From contig CAVRUZ010000001.1 in NCBI GenBank assembly GCA_963724495.1, positions 1 to 64,000 of the forward strand: DNA of 64,000 nucleotides, read 5' to 3'. The notes below the pieces were generated by a model, which was not told the origin of the DNA, searched no databases, and was given only the letters and a program-made list of their open reading frames with translations. This document shows, piece after piece, positions 46,386 to 55,986 of this stretch. Numbering within the stretch: the first letter of the stretch is position 1; each line of letters opens with the position of its first letter. The DNA comes from CAVRUZ01 sp963724495. GTDB taxonomy: Bacteria; Actinomycetota; Actinomycetes; Propionibacteriales; DAIQRJ01. The translations under genes and the position numbers were made by a program.

Positions 46386-47924
46386 ATGAGCCAGCAAGCC
46401 ACCACCACGTCAGCAGCCCACACGAGGCCGGCGCGAGTAGTGATCGACCCGGCCCGCACGATCGCGCCGGTGCCCCGTCGCCTCTTCGGCTCGTTCGTCG
46501 AGCACCTTGGGCGCTGCGTCTACACAGGCATCTACGAGCCGGGCCATCCGCAGGCCGACGCGGCGGGGTTCCGACGGGACGTGCTCGACCTCGTCGGCGA
46601 ACTCGGCGTGAGCGTGATCCGCTACCCCGGCGGCAACTTCGTGTCGGCCTACCGGTGGCAGGACGGCATCGGACCCGTCGACCAGCGACCCGCGCGTCTG
46701 GACCTGGCCTGGCACTCGCTGGAGCCCAACGTCTTCGGCACCGACGAGTTCATGGCCTGGTGCACCGACGCCGGTATCGAGCCGATGATGGCCGTGAACC
46801 TGGGCACGGCCGGAGTGCTGGAGGCCGTCGACCTGCTCGACTACATGAACGGCACCGCACCGACGGCGATGGCCGAGCGTCGTCGAGCCAACGGGCACGA
46901 GGCTCCCTACGACGTGCGGATGTGGTGTCTGGGCAACGAGATGGACGGTCCCTGGCAGGTGGGCCAGATGACACCGCACGAGTACGCGCGGATCGCGGTG
47001 AACACCGCCCGCGCCATGCGCAAGGTCGACCCGGATCTGGAGCTCGTGGTGTGCGGCAGCTCCAGCCCGGCGATGCCGACCTTCGGCGAGTGGGAACGCG
47101 TCGTGCTGGAGGAGTGCTTCGACGACGTCGACTACATCTCGTTGCACCGCTACTACGAGGAGTACGACGGCGACCTTGACTCGTTCCTCGCATCGGGTGT
47201 CGACCTCGACCACTTCATCGAGGCGATCGTCGCGACCGCCGACCATGTGGCTGCGAAGCGCCATTCGTCGAAGCGGATCGACATCTCGATGGACGAGTGG
47301 AACGTCTGGTACCAGAAGCGCGTCGAGTCGGTGACGCCGAGCGGTGACGACTGGCCGATCGGGCCGCACCTGCTGGAGGACCGCTACACCGTGGCAGACG
47401 CCGTGGTCGTCGGCAGCCTGCTGATCTCGCTGCTCCGCCACTGCGATCGGGTGACCACTGCCTGCCAAGCCCAGCTGGTCAATGTGATCGCGCCGATCGT
47501 GGCCGAGCCGAACGGGCCGGCCTGGCGGCAGACGATCTTCCACCCGTTCGCGCAGGCCTCCCGGCTGGCCCACGGCGAGGCGCTGGCCGTACGGATCGAC
47601 GATGCCCCCACGATCGCAACCGGGCGGCACGGCGAGGTCCCCGGGCTGGACGCCACCGCGACATGGGACAGCGAGACCGGCACCGGTGCCTTCTATGCGG
47701 TGAACCGTTCAGCGACCACGCCGCTCACCGTCGAGGTCGACCTTTCCGCGCTCGGCGGCGCCGAGGTCACGACCGCCTCGGTGCTCACCGGTGACCCGTA
47801 CCTGAGCAACAGTGCCGAGAACCCTGATGCCGTGCAGCCACAAGGAATCGACGTCACTGCCGAGTCGGGACAGGCCACGGTCACGCTGCCCCCGATTTCC
47901 TGGGTCGTTCTGGAGCTGGGCTGA
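46386..47924 (+). CDS. abfA: Alpha-L-arabinofuranosidase, GH51
   Basis: Intracellular-type GH51 enzyme of 512 residues that releases L-arabinose from arabinan or arabinoxylan oligosaccharides. The catalytic acid/base Glu185 is in WCLGNEMDGPW and the nucleophile Glu304 in SMDEWNVWY. The N-terminal FGSFVEHLGRCVYTGIYEP and YPGGNFVSAY blocks are diagnostic. GGAG precedes ATG 46386. There is no signal peptide, so the substrate must be imported. Its product feeds the araB-araD-araA genes downstream at 50.6-54.7 kb. The 3' end overlaps the remains of a DUF222-HNH gene on the other strand. Confidence 0.92.
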   Translation: MSQQATTTSAAHTRPARVVIDPARTIAPVPRRLFGSFVEHLGRCVYTGIYEPGHPQADAAGFRRDVLDLVGELGVSVIRYPGGNFVSAYRWQDGIGPVDQRPARLDLAWHSLEPNVFGTDEFMAWCTDAGIEPMMAVNLGTAGVLEAVDLLDYMNGTAPTAMAERRRANGHEAPYDVRMWCLGNEMDGPWQVGQMTPHEYARIAVNTARAMRKVDPDLELVVCGSSSPAMPTFGEWERVVLEECFDDVDYISLHRYYEEYDGDLDSFLASGVDLDHFIEAIVATADHVAAKRHSSKRIDISMDEWNVWYQKRVESVTPSGDDWPIGPHLLEDRYTVADAVVVGSLLISLLRHCDRVTTACQAQLVNVIAPIVAEPNGPAWRQTIFHPFAQASRLAHGEALAVRIDDAPTIATGRHGEVPGLDATATWDSETGTGAFYAVNRSATTPLTVEVDLSALGGAEVTTASVLTGDPYLSNSAENPDAVQPQGIDVTAESGQATVTLPPISWVVLELG

Positions 47925-49570
47925 CGCCGACCCGCCGCGTGCCGGTGTGGTCGACGAGGTAGGTGGCGGTGCCGGTGGGGTCTCGCCAGAGGTAGATGCC
48001 GGGGAAGGGTTGCACGACCTGCCAGCCGCCGTGGGTTTTGAGGCGGTGGTGGAAGACGGTCATGGGTCCGTAGTTGCCGATGCGGGATTGGCCGGGTGGA
48101 CCGGTGGCTTGGTAGGGGATGGTGTGGTCGATCTGTTTGCCTCTGGTGGTGTTGGTGGCGAACGGGAAGGTGTCGGCCGGTGCTCATGAGGTGGACGGCG
48201 TGGCGGTGGCGTTGTGGGATTTCCCAGGCGTCGACGGGGATCTGGTTGGCGAGGTCGAGGACCGGGGTGACGGTGATCCGGCAGCCGCCGAGGTGGCTGT
48301 TTGACCCAGTGGGCGGTGATGGGTGGCTGGCCTTCGACCCTGGCGACACCGGTGGTGCAGTCGTTGTCGATCGTGTCCTGTGAGAGGTGGACGAACAGCC
48401 GGACGGTGGGGAGTAGGTCCTTGTCGTGAAGCAGGTGTGCTCGTCGGAGCGGGTTCGACGTCGGCCAGGCTGCAGTGCTGGTCACCGTCGAGCTCGGGAT
48501 CGGGCTGGTCAGTGGGCTGCCGAGGAGCGGTGTCGACGGCTGCGCTTGGTCGCGCTCGGGTGCCGCGGAGGGCTGCGCTTCCCTGGCCGGTCCGGACGCT
48601 GCGGCCGCGTGAGCCTGCGGTCAGCGGCTACAGGCCGGACACGCTCAACCGGGTGGGACCGCTGCTGGCCGTCGAGTTGCGGATCGGCGAGGGCAGGCGG
48701 CTCACGATCGGTCGGGTTGGGCTGTCGGCGTCCAGCTCGGGATTCTGCACATCCGCCCGCGTCGCCATCGGCCGGCGTCTGGTGCTGGCTGGCCCGCCAG
48801 GTGGCGTAGGCCCGGAGGACGTGGACGGCCTGGGTCGGGTTGGCCAGGATCAGCACGGCCTTGACCCGGCGTTCGTCCAGGGTGGTGGTGTCGCCGAAGT
48901 CCAGCAGGGCTTGGGCGAGGTAGGCCACGGTGGCATCGAGCCTGGCGATGACGGGGAAGGGTGCGTGTACGAAGAACCCGCGCATCCCGTACTCGTTGGA
49001 GCGGGTCGGTGCGGCGACGTCGGCTGCCGGCTTCCTGCTCTCGGCTCGCGGCTGCTCAGCGGCCGGGTCGGCGGTGATGACGGCGGCCTCGATCAGGTCG
49101 GTGAACCTGCTCCACGGCAGCCGACCGTCTGCTTCTTCGGCGACCTGCTCATCGACGAACGCGGCCTGTGCACAGGTCAGGGTCCGGGTTCGGCGGGCGA
49201 CCTCCCGGGCATAGGAGGCTTCGACCTCCAGCGCCTCGACCCGCGCCCACAACTTCGGGAGCCGGTAGCGCAGGTCGAGGGCGTCGGCGATCAGCCGGGT
49301 CCCTGCGTAGGGGGAGCGGCCCAGCCGGGCGGCGAAGATCGCTGGTGCGAACTCGGCCACCAACGGGGTGCCCTGACCGCCCAACGTCACCAGGTGCTCG
49401 CGGCCTGGCAGCACCACCCGCTCGCCGTAGAAGGCGTCCGGACCGTGCTGCAGCGCGTAGCCGACCGCGACCTGCAACTGCAGCACCTGCGTCCGGCGCT
49501 CCTGCCGCCGCAGCACATCGACCAGGTCCAACAACACCTCGCGGGTTGCGGGAGCGTCCTTGTCGGTCAT
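47881..49570 (-). pseudogene. DUF222/HNH endonuclease (13E12 repeat family), multiply frameshifted
   Basis: The N-terminal DUF222 half is intact in one frame (ATG 49570; TREVLLDLVDVLRRQERR to TLDERRVKAVLILANP). The rest is spread over other frames: LRRAHLLHDKDLLPTVRLFVHLSQDT, then GCRITVTPVLDLANQIPVDAWEIP, then the HNH nuclease KQIDHTIPYQ, GNYGPM and FHHRLKTHG. The frame order 1-0-2-1-0 is what four successive +1 insertions would give. The family is multicopy in actinobacteria (REP13E12 in mycobacteria) and may be mobile. The end overlaps the GH51 gene by 44 bases, convergently. Confidence 0.8.
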
Positions 49571-49753
49571 GGAATCAACTCAACCAGCCACCACCGACAA
49601 TCCGCGGACGCTTCTGAGTCCAGAATGCCCTTATCCACAAGCGAATTCGGTAACGATCCGGCAACGGGAGCACCGCGATGCATGCGCCGTGACACGAAAG
49701 CGCTGGCGGGTACCTCCTCCGTCCTGCTGTGCGCGTCTACAGATGTGCGGGTC

Positions 49754-49833
49754 CCGCTGAGAACGTGACCCTCAACGATGGTTTCGGCCCGTCGAGCAGC
49801 AAGAAGAACGATTGAGTGACACATTTTCAGCGG
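49754..49833. repeat. Palindromic intergenic element C
   Basis: CCGCTGA and TCAGCGG form the ends, with AACGTG against CACATT and CTCAA against TTGAG inside. The layout matches element A at 19968-20044, 30 kb away, with an unrelated centre. It occupies most of the otherwise featureless 329-base gap between the DUF222 remnant and the next gene; the first ~180 bases of that gap show nothing. Confidence 0.75.
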
Positions 49834-49908
49834 AACGCGAGCCCTGCCTGAGAGTTGGGCTGACTCCCAGGCGCCTCGATCCGAAGTACTGCTGCGACCA
49901 TGGCCCCC

Positions 49909-50595
49909 ATGACGACACCCCTGACGCGCAGTGCTGCATCGGCGGCCATCGAGAACTCCGGCTGGCGCTATCTGCTCGGGGCGATCGCGACCTCGGTCAC
50001 GGTCGACTCGATCGAGCAGGCCGCCCAGGTCGCCCTGGCCGCTGCGGAGGCGTGTGGCGACGAAGCCGACGAGCACCTGCGAGTCGATCTCCGGCCGAGC
50101 CGGGTGGAGATCAGTCTGCAGACGGCGTCGATCAGGAGGGTCACCGAGATCGACATCGAACTGTCCCGCCGCATCGACGCGGCTCTCGCGGCACTCGGTC
50201 TCACCACCGGCGGAGCGAGCTCGAGCAAGGGACGTCGGTCCGAGCAGCTTCTGGAGATCGCGATCGACGCTCTCGACATCCCCGCGGTCCTTCCGTTCTG
50301 GCGCGCGGTCATGGGTTATGCGAACGAACCGGGCGACGCGCCAGGCATCGAGGTGTTCGACCCGGTGGGACAAGGTCCGACGATCTGGTTCCAGCAGATG
50401 GACGAACCCCGGCCGCAGCGCAACCGCATCCACTTCGACCTGACCGTTCCCCACGACGAGGCGCAGGCACGCATCGACGCCGCGCTGGCGGCCGGCGGTC
50501 ATCTCGTCAGCGCGGAGGAAGCCCGGGCTTTCTGGATCCTGGCCGACGCCGAAGGCAACGAGGTCTGCGTCTGTACGTGGCAGGACCGCGACTGA
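49909..50595 (+). CDS. Pterin-4a-carbinolamine dehydratase-like domain fused to VOC domain
   Basis: About 228 residues. The first ~100 resemble the pterin carbinolamine dehydratase fold (SGWRYLLGAIATSVTVDSIEQAAQVALAAAEACG, with EIDIELSRRIDAALAALGL). The second half, from EIAIDALDIPAVLPFWRAVMGY to EGNEVCVCTW, is one VOC-fold module. The classical HHP motif of the dehydratase is not seen, so activity is doubtful. This fusion occurs in actinobacteria with unknown role. ATG 49900 is an alternative start. It is convergent with araA. Confidence 0.75.
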   Translation: MTTPLTRSAASAAIENSGWRYLLGAIATSVTVDSIEQAAQVALAAAEACGDEADEHLRVDLRPSRVEISLQTASIRRVTEIDIELSRRIDAALAALGLTTGGASSSKGRRSEQLLEIAIDALDIPAVLPFWRAVMGYANEPGDAPGIEVFDPVGQGPTIWFQQMDEPRPQRNRIHFDLTVPHDEAQARIDAALAAGGHLVSAEEARAFWILADAEGNEVCVCTWQDRD

Positions 50596-50607
50596 CCAGG
50601 CCTGCGG

Positions 50608-52117
50608 TCAGAGGCTTGCGGCCAGCCGGTGGTAAGCCGCGTTCCACCGCAGTTCCTGAGTAAACCGTCGCGGCGTGGTCTCCTTGTCGATGACGAGCAG
50701 CTCGGTACCCGCCATCCGCGCCAGGTCTTCGAAAGCCTCGACGCCGACAGCGGTCGACATCACCGTGTGGTGAGCTCCGCCCGCCGAAAGCCAGCACTGA
50801 GCCGACGTCTTGAAGTCGGGCTCGGGTCGCCAGACCGCCCTGGCCACGGGCAGTTTGGGCAACGGGTGCGGCGGATCGATGACTTCCACCACGTTGGCGG
50901 TGAGCCGGAAGCGGTCGCGCATGTCGCTCATCGCCACCACGATCGCCGGTCCCGCATCAGTGTCGAACACCAGCCGCACGGGGTCCTCCCGACCGCCGAT
51001 GCCGAGCGGGTGGATCTCCAGTCGTGGTTGGCTGTTCGTCAATGACGGGCACACCTCGAGCATGTGCGCCCCGAGGATCAGCTCGTTCCCCGGCGTCATG
51101 TCGTAGGTGTAGTCCTCCATCAGCGAGGCACCACCAGGGAGCCCGGAACCCATCACCTTGGCCACGCGGACCAGCACGGCGGTCTTCCAGTCGCCCTCCG
51201 CGCCGAACCCGAAGCCATCGGCCATCAGTCGTTGTACGGCGAGGCCCGGCAGCTGTCGCAGGCCGCCGAGGTCTTCGAAGTTCGTGGTGAACGCACCGAA
51301 GCCACCCTCGGTCAGGAACGACCGCAATCCGATCTCCTGCCGGGCGCCGTACCGCAGTGACTCGTGCCGGCCACCGTCGGGCCGCAGCTCGGGTGCCACG
51401 TCGTACAGCTCGCCGTATTCCTCCACGACGGCGTCGATCTCCGCGTCTGCGACAGCGTCGACCCTGGCCACCAGGTCGTTGACGCCCCAGGTGTTCACCG
51501 AAACGCCGAGGCGGGCCTCCGCATCGGTCTTGTCCCCCTCGGTCACCGCGACGTTGCGCATGTTGTCGCCGAAGCGGGCCAGCCTGAGGTGGCGAGCGGC
51601 GTCCCAGCCGGCGGCGGCTCGAGCCCATGTGCCGACCAGCAACGTGACACCAGGGTCGCTCACGTTCCCGACAACAGTCTTGCGCTCGATCCCGAGCCGC
51701 GTCTGGATGTAGCCGAACTCGCGGTCGCCGTGGGCGGCCTGGTTCAGGTTCATGAAGTCCATGTCGAGTTCTGCCCACGGGAGCTCGACATTCGCCTGCG
51801 TGTGCAGGTGCAGCAGTGGTGTGTCCAAGGCCGCAAGGCCGCGGATCCACATCTTGGCCGGGGAGAACGTGTGCATCCAGGCGATGACGCCGATACACGC
51901 GTCGTCACTGTTGGCGTCCGAGCGCAGCGCGGCGGATCGACTCAGAGTCCTTCAGGACCGGCTTCCACACCACCGGCACCGGTAGGTCGGGGGAGACGTC
52001 CAGTGCCCGTGCGATCGCCGAAGACTGGTCGGCCACCTGGCGCAGCGTGTCCTCGCCGTAAAGGTCCTGGCTCCCGGTGAGGAACCAGATCTCCTTGCCC
52101 TCAAAGGGATTGTTCAT
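50608..52117 (-). pseudogene. araA: L-arabinose isomerase, frameshifted near N-terminus
   Basis: Isomerises L-arabinose to L-ribulose. The first 65 codons (NNPFEGKEIWFLTGSQDLYGEDTLRQVADQS to ESIRRAAL) and the rest (MHTFSPAKMWIRGLAALDTPLLHLHTQ to the end) are in different frames. Removing one base at 51918-51919 gives RRAALDANSDDACIGVIAWMHTFSPAKMW, the expected junction. The remaining sequence is full length and conserved (FGDNMRNVAVTEGDK, TYDMTPGNELILGAHMLEVCPS). Since araB and araD are intact and adjacent, a sequencing insertion is more likely than gene loss. Last gene of the araB-araD-araA operon. Confidence 0.9.
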
Positions 52118-52137
52118 CTGCCTTCCTCCATCAGGAA

Positions 52138-52854
52138 TCAGCTGTCGTCGCGGGACGTCTGACCGTAGACGTTCTGGTACCGGTCGTAGAGGGCGTCGAT
52201 CTTCGACTGATCGATCGGCACCGGGTCACCCAGCTGGCGGGCGATGTGCACGGTGCGGGCGACTTCCTCCACCATCACGGCTGCCTTGACCGCTGCCCGT
52301 GCGTCGGCGCCGATCGTGAACGGCCCGTGGTTGCGCATGAGCACGGCCGGACTCCGCGACCCGGCCAGCGTCTCGACGATGCCGCGTCCGATCGAGTCGT
52401 CGCCGATCACCGCGAACGGCCCGACGGGAACCGGGCCGCCGAACTCGTCGGCCATCATCGTGAGCACACACGGGATTTCCTCGCCTCGCGCTGCCCATGC
52501 CGTGGCGTACGTGGAGTGGGTGTGAACGACGCCGCCGACGTGGGGGAGCCGCCGATACACGTAGGCGTGCGCCGCCGTGTCGGACGACGGGAGCCTGGTG
52601 CCGTCGACCAGATTCCCGTCGAGGTCGCACACCACCATCGAGGCGGCCGAGAGCTCGTCGTAGGTGACGCCCGACGGCTTGATCACGAACAGGTCGGCGC
52701 CTTCGACGCGCTGCGACACGTTCCCAGCGGTCCACACGACGAGTTCCCACCGGGGCAGTTCGGCGTGCAGGAGCGATACGACCTCGCGTACCCGGGCGAC
52801 CTCTTCCCGTACGGCATCGGAGAAGTCCCCGAGACCTGCCGCTCTGGCGACCAC
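52138..52854 (-). CDS. araD: L-ribulose-5-phosphate 4-epimerase
   Basis: 238-residue class II aldolase-fold enzyme converting L-ribulose 5-phosphate to D-xylulose 5-phosphate. TAGNVSQR and FVIKPSGVTYDEL bind the phosphate, and the zinc histidines are in VVHTHSTYATAWAA, with a third in MRNHGPFTIG. GTG 52854 lies one base after the araB stop, and araA follows after 20 bases, so the three genes form one operon. Sequence length and motifs are normal. Confidence 0.93.
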   Translation of the reverse strand: MVARAAGLGDFSDAVREEVARVREVVSLLHAELPRWELVVWTAGNVSQRVEGADLFVIKPSGVTYDELSAASMVVCDLDGNLVDGTRLPSSDTAAHAYVYRRLPHVGGVVHTHSTYATAWAARGEEIPCVLTMMADEFGGPVPVGPFAVIGDDSIGRGIVETLAGSRSPAVLMRNHGPFTIGADARAAVKAAVMVEEVARTVHIARQLGDPVPIDQSKIDALYDRYQNVYGQTSRDDS

Positions 52855-52855
52855 G

Positions 52856-54661
52856 TCAGCCCGCGACCTCTGCGGGAGCAGATGCAGATCGGGTCGACTC
52901 CCGGCGGATGGCGCGCAGCCGGTGCATCACCTGGTTGTTGTCGTCGCCCGGCCGGCCGAAGTAGTCGTGCAACGTCTGGTACTCCGCGTACAGCGCGTCG
53001 TAGCGCGCTGCGGTGGCGTCGTCGGGGACGTAGGCGTCTGCCGTGCGGCCGCCCATCACCGATGCGGCGGTCCGCACGTCGGGATAGGCGCCTGCGGCAA
53101 CCGCGGCGTGGATCGCCGAACCAAGGGCGGGACCCTGCGACGACACGATGGTCGAAAGCCGCAGCCGCGTGACGTCGGCGTAGATCTGCATGAGCAGCTT
53201 GTTCTGCAGGAGGCCACCGGCTACGACGAGTTCCGTCACCGGGACCCCGGCGCCCCGGAAGGACTCGACGATCGTCCTTGTGCCGAAGGCGGTGGCCTCC
53301 AGCAGCGCGCGATAGGTCTCCTCCGGCCGGGTGGCCAGCGTCTGTCCCACCACGACCCCCGAGAGCTCGTGGTCGACGAGGACCGACCGGTTCCCCGAGT
53401 GCCAGTCGAGAGCGACCAGACCGTGCTCGCCCACCTGCTGGCCGGCGGCGAGCTCGGTGAGGTACTCGTGCAGCGAGAGCCCACGTTCGTCCGCCGCGCG
53501 CTCGTAGGCAGCGGGCACGGCCGTCGACGTGAACCAGCCGAAGATGTCACCGACGCCGCTCTGGCCGGCTTCGTACCCCCAGAGGCCGGCCACGATCCCG
53601 CCGTCGACGACCCCACACATGCCGGGGACCTCGGCGAGTTCCTCGCTCGTCATCACGTGACAGGTCGAGGTGCCCATGATCGCCGTCATCTGGCCGGGCT
53701 CGCAGGCGTCGGCGGCCGGCGCGGTCACGTGTGCATCGACGTTCCCGACCGCGACGACGATGCCCGCGGGGAGGCCTGTCCAGCCCGCGGCCTCGTCGGT
53801 GAGCCGCCCGGCTTCGTCGCCGAGTTGGCCGATCGGGTGCTCCAGCTTGTCGCTCACGAAGTCGGCGAAGTCGGGGTTGAGTGACGCAAGGAAGTCCTTG
53901 CTGGGATGGGAACCGTCCTGGTAGATGCCCTTGTAGCCGGCACAGCAGGCGTTGCGGACGTAGGTGCCGCACAGGCGCCAGACGATCCAGTCGGCGGCTT
54001 CGACGAAGTGGTCCATCGCGGCGTAGACGTCGGGGTCCTCCTCCAGAATCTGGAGACCCTTGGCGAACTGCCACTCCGAGGAGATCAGCCCGCCATACCG
54101 GTTGATCCAGGGCTCTCCGCGCTCGTGCGCCAGCGCGTTGATCCGGTCGGCCTGCCCCTGCGCCGCGTGATGCTTCCACAGCTTCACGTAGGCATGCGGG
54201 CGGTCGGCGAACTCCGGAAGCTCGCTGAGCGGTGTGCCGTCGGCGGTGGTGGGCAGGACCGTGCAGGCGGTGAAGTCGGTGGCGATGCCGATGACCCGGT
54301 CGGCGGCGACACCGGCCGCGCGCACGGCAGCCGGTACCGCATGGGTGAGCACGTCCACGTAGTCGCCGGGCACCTGCAGCGCCCAGTCGGGCGGCAGCGC
54401 GGAGCCCGCACCGGGACCGACGCCGAGTTCGCGGTCCATCACTGCGTTCGGGAAGTCGTGGACCGCGCTGCCCAACTCGGCGCCGTCGCTCACCCGGACG
54501 ACGACGGCACGACCCGAGAGCGTTCCGAAGTCCACGCCGATCACGTACTGGGCATCGTCACGGTCGCCAGCATCGGAGCCCGCCGCGCGCGAGGACTCGT
54601 CGGAAGCCGGCCCGGACATGTCCGGCACCTGCGGGGGTGTCTGCTCCGAGAACGCGGTCAC
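52856..54661 (-). CDS. araB: L-ribulokinase
   Basis: FGGY-family kinase that phosphorylates L-ribulose at C5, first gene of the ara operon. 601 residues, about 35 longer than most because of an Ala/Ser/Asp-rich N-terminal extension (MTAFSEQTPP to DRDDAQ). The ATPase motif VIGVDFGTLSGRAVVV follows, then the FGGY signatures, with ELVVAGGLLQNKLLMQIYAD near the C-terminus. A downstream start inside the extension is possible. The upstream gap of about 60 bases before the 54725-55372 gene holds an inverted repeat-like CAGGCCCGCCTGGGCC but no regulator gene. Confidence 0.92.
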   Translation of the reverse strand: MTAFSEQTPPQVPDMSGPASDESSRAAGSDAGDRDDAQYVIGVDFGTLSGRAVVVRVSDGAELGSAVHDFPNAVMDRELGVGPGAGSALPPDWALQVPGDYVDVLTHAVPAAVRAAGVAADRVIGIATDFTACTVLPTTADGTPLSELPEFADRPHAYVKLWKHHAAQGQADRINALAHERGEPWINRYGGLISSEWQFAKGLQILEEDPDVYAAMDHFVEAADWIVWRLCGTYVRNACCAGYKGIYQDGSHPSKDFLASLNPDFADFVSDKLEHPIGQLGDEAGRLTDEAAGWTGLPAGIVVAVGNVDAHVTAPAADACEPGQMTAIMGTSTCHVMTSEELAEVPGMCGVVDGGIVAGLWGYEAGQSGVGDIFGWFTSTAVPAAYERAADERGLSLHEYLTELAAGQQVGEHGLVALDWHSGNRSVLVDHELSGVVVGQTLATRPEETYRALLEATAFGTRTIVESFRGAGVPVTELVVAGGLLQNKLLMQIYADVTRLRLSTIVSSQGPALGSAIHAAVAAGAYPDVRTAASVMGGRTADAYVPDDATAARYDALYAEYQTLHDYFGRPGDDNNQVMHRLRAIRRESTRSASAPAEVAG

Positions 54662-54724
54662 AGACCCTCCCCTGTTCTCGAGATCCAGGCCCGCCTGGGC
54701 CGGTCGGTCATGCTAACCAGGCTG

Positions 54725-55372
54725 CTAGGTACTGCTGTCCTTCAGGTTCGCCAGGCTCACAAGCCCGGCCCACTCCGACACCGGCTTGATGTCGCCCTCG
54801 ATCACCGCGACCACGCGGTTGTCCTCCCAGCGGAACTCCTTGACGACGTGCCAGGAGTTGTCCTTGGTCTGGACCGCGTACGACGTCTCCTCGGCCGCTG
54901 CCAGCGCCGGCGCCACGTAGCTCTGCAGCAGTGCCGAGGCCACCTGCGCGCGGGCCTCGAACTGCGCCGCGGACGACGCGGCCCGAGCACCTACGTCCGC
55001 GCGGACGACGATGGCCAGGCTGACCGCCACGGCCATGCCCATCAGGGCGCCCGCAACGATGAAGGCGGTACGGACCAGCGGGGTATCGAGGTTGTTCGGC
55101 CCCACCTTGCCGAAGAAGCCGTTCAGACCCGTTGCCAGCGCGCTGATCCCCCCGATACCGCCGACCGCAGCCACGACCAGCTTGGAGATCGACGTCGCAC
55201 CCGACGTCATCACCTGGAGGGTCTGCGGTGTCCCGCTTCGCCAGCGGACCTTCTCGGTGGTCGGAGCCTCGAGCAGGTTCAGGTCGATGAGCAGTTGCTT
55301 CATCGGCTGGCTGAGGTCGGTCCCCTCGGGGTCGTATCCCTTTCCAGGCCAGCGAACGCCGGTCTCAGACAT
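54725..55372 (-). CDS. Two-helix membrane protein, function unknown
   Basis: 215 residues. Residues 1-60 are soluble (KQLLIDLNLLEAPTTEKVRW), two hydrophobic segments lie near 64-88 (LVVAAVGGIGGISALATGL) and 104-126 (AFIVAGALMGMAVAVSLAIVV), and an Ala-rich helix leads to a small C-terminal beta domain (SWHVVKEFRWEDNRVVAVIEGDIKPVSEW). It precedes the ara operon and follows the ferritin gene, 18 bases from its stop, on the same strand. No family was recognised. Confidence 0.6.
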   Translation of the reverse strand: MSETGVRWPGKGYDPEGTDLSQPMKQLLIDLNLLEAPTTEKVRWRSGTPQTLQVMTSGATSISKLVVAAVGGIGGISALATGLNGFFGKVGPNNLDTPLVRTAFIVAGALMGMAVAVSLAIVVRADVGARAASSAAQFEARAQVASALLQSYVAPALAAAEETSYAVQTKDNSWHVVKEFRWEDNRVVAVIEGDIKPVSEWAGLVSLANLKDSST

Positions 55373-55390
55373 GCCGGTCGCCCGGGCCGA

Positions 55391-55912
55391 TCAAGAGGCC
55401 CGGTTCTCGGTCGTGGCCACCGGACGCTCGCCCAGCTCGGCGTCCAGCCGCAGCAGCCCGGGCCCGTCGTCCTTGATGAGTCGTACCCGGCCGACGATCT
55501 GCGACACCGTCGACTCTTCCTCGAGCTGCTCGGTGAGGAACCAGCTGAGCAGGGGTCGCGAATCGAGGTCACCGGCAACGTCGGAGGCCCGGTAGAGGTC
55601 GCGGATCGCGGCGGAGACCTTCTGCTCGTGCGCGAGCGCCTCCTCGAAGGCCTTCAGCACCGAAGGCGAGTGGGTCACGTCGGGCTGCGTGATCACGCCG
55701 ATCGTCGGGTGGTTCTCGCGGTCACAGAGGTGATCGATGAACTTGTTGGCGTGGGCGATCTCCTCGTCGGCCTGATGACGCAGCCACCCGGCCGCACCGG
55801 GCAGGTCGGCCAGCTCCATCTCGATCGCCAATTGGCGGTAGACCATCGACGCCTGGAACTCCAGGGTGATCTGGGTGTTGAACGCGGCTTCCAGCTCGGG
55901 AGTGAGTTTCAT
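55391..55912 (-). CDS. Ferritin
   Basis: 173-residue ferritin-like iron-storage protein. The four-helix bundle carries ferroxidase ligands in ITLEFQASMVYRQLA and HQADEEIAHANKFIDH, with further Glu in FEEALAHEQKVSAAI and LTEQLEEESTVSQIV. ATG 55912 is chosen because the sequence MKLTPELEAAFNTQI is the usual beginning; an ATG at 55984 is also in frame. It is followed by a membrane protein gene on the same strand and is divergent from an alcohol dehydrogenase. Confidence 0.88.
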   Translation of the reverse strand: MKLTPELEAAFNTQITLEFQASMVYRQLAIEMELADLPGAAGWLRHQADEEIAHANKFIDHLCDRENHPTIGVITQPDVTHSPSVLKAFEEALAHEQKVSAAIRDLYRASDVAGDLDSRPLLSWFLTEQLEEESTVSQIVGRVRLIKDDGPGLLRLDAELGERPVATTENRAS

Positions 55913-55986
55913 CCCGGGAGAGTACTGCGTAGAACGGGCCGGCGCTCTGAAAGGATCGGGGTTCGCCCGACGACGAGGAGTCACCC

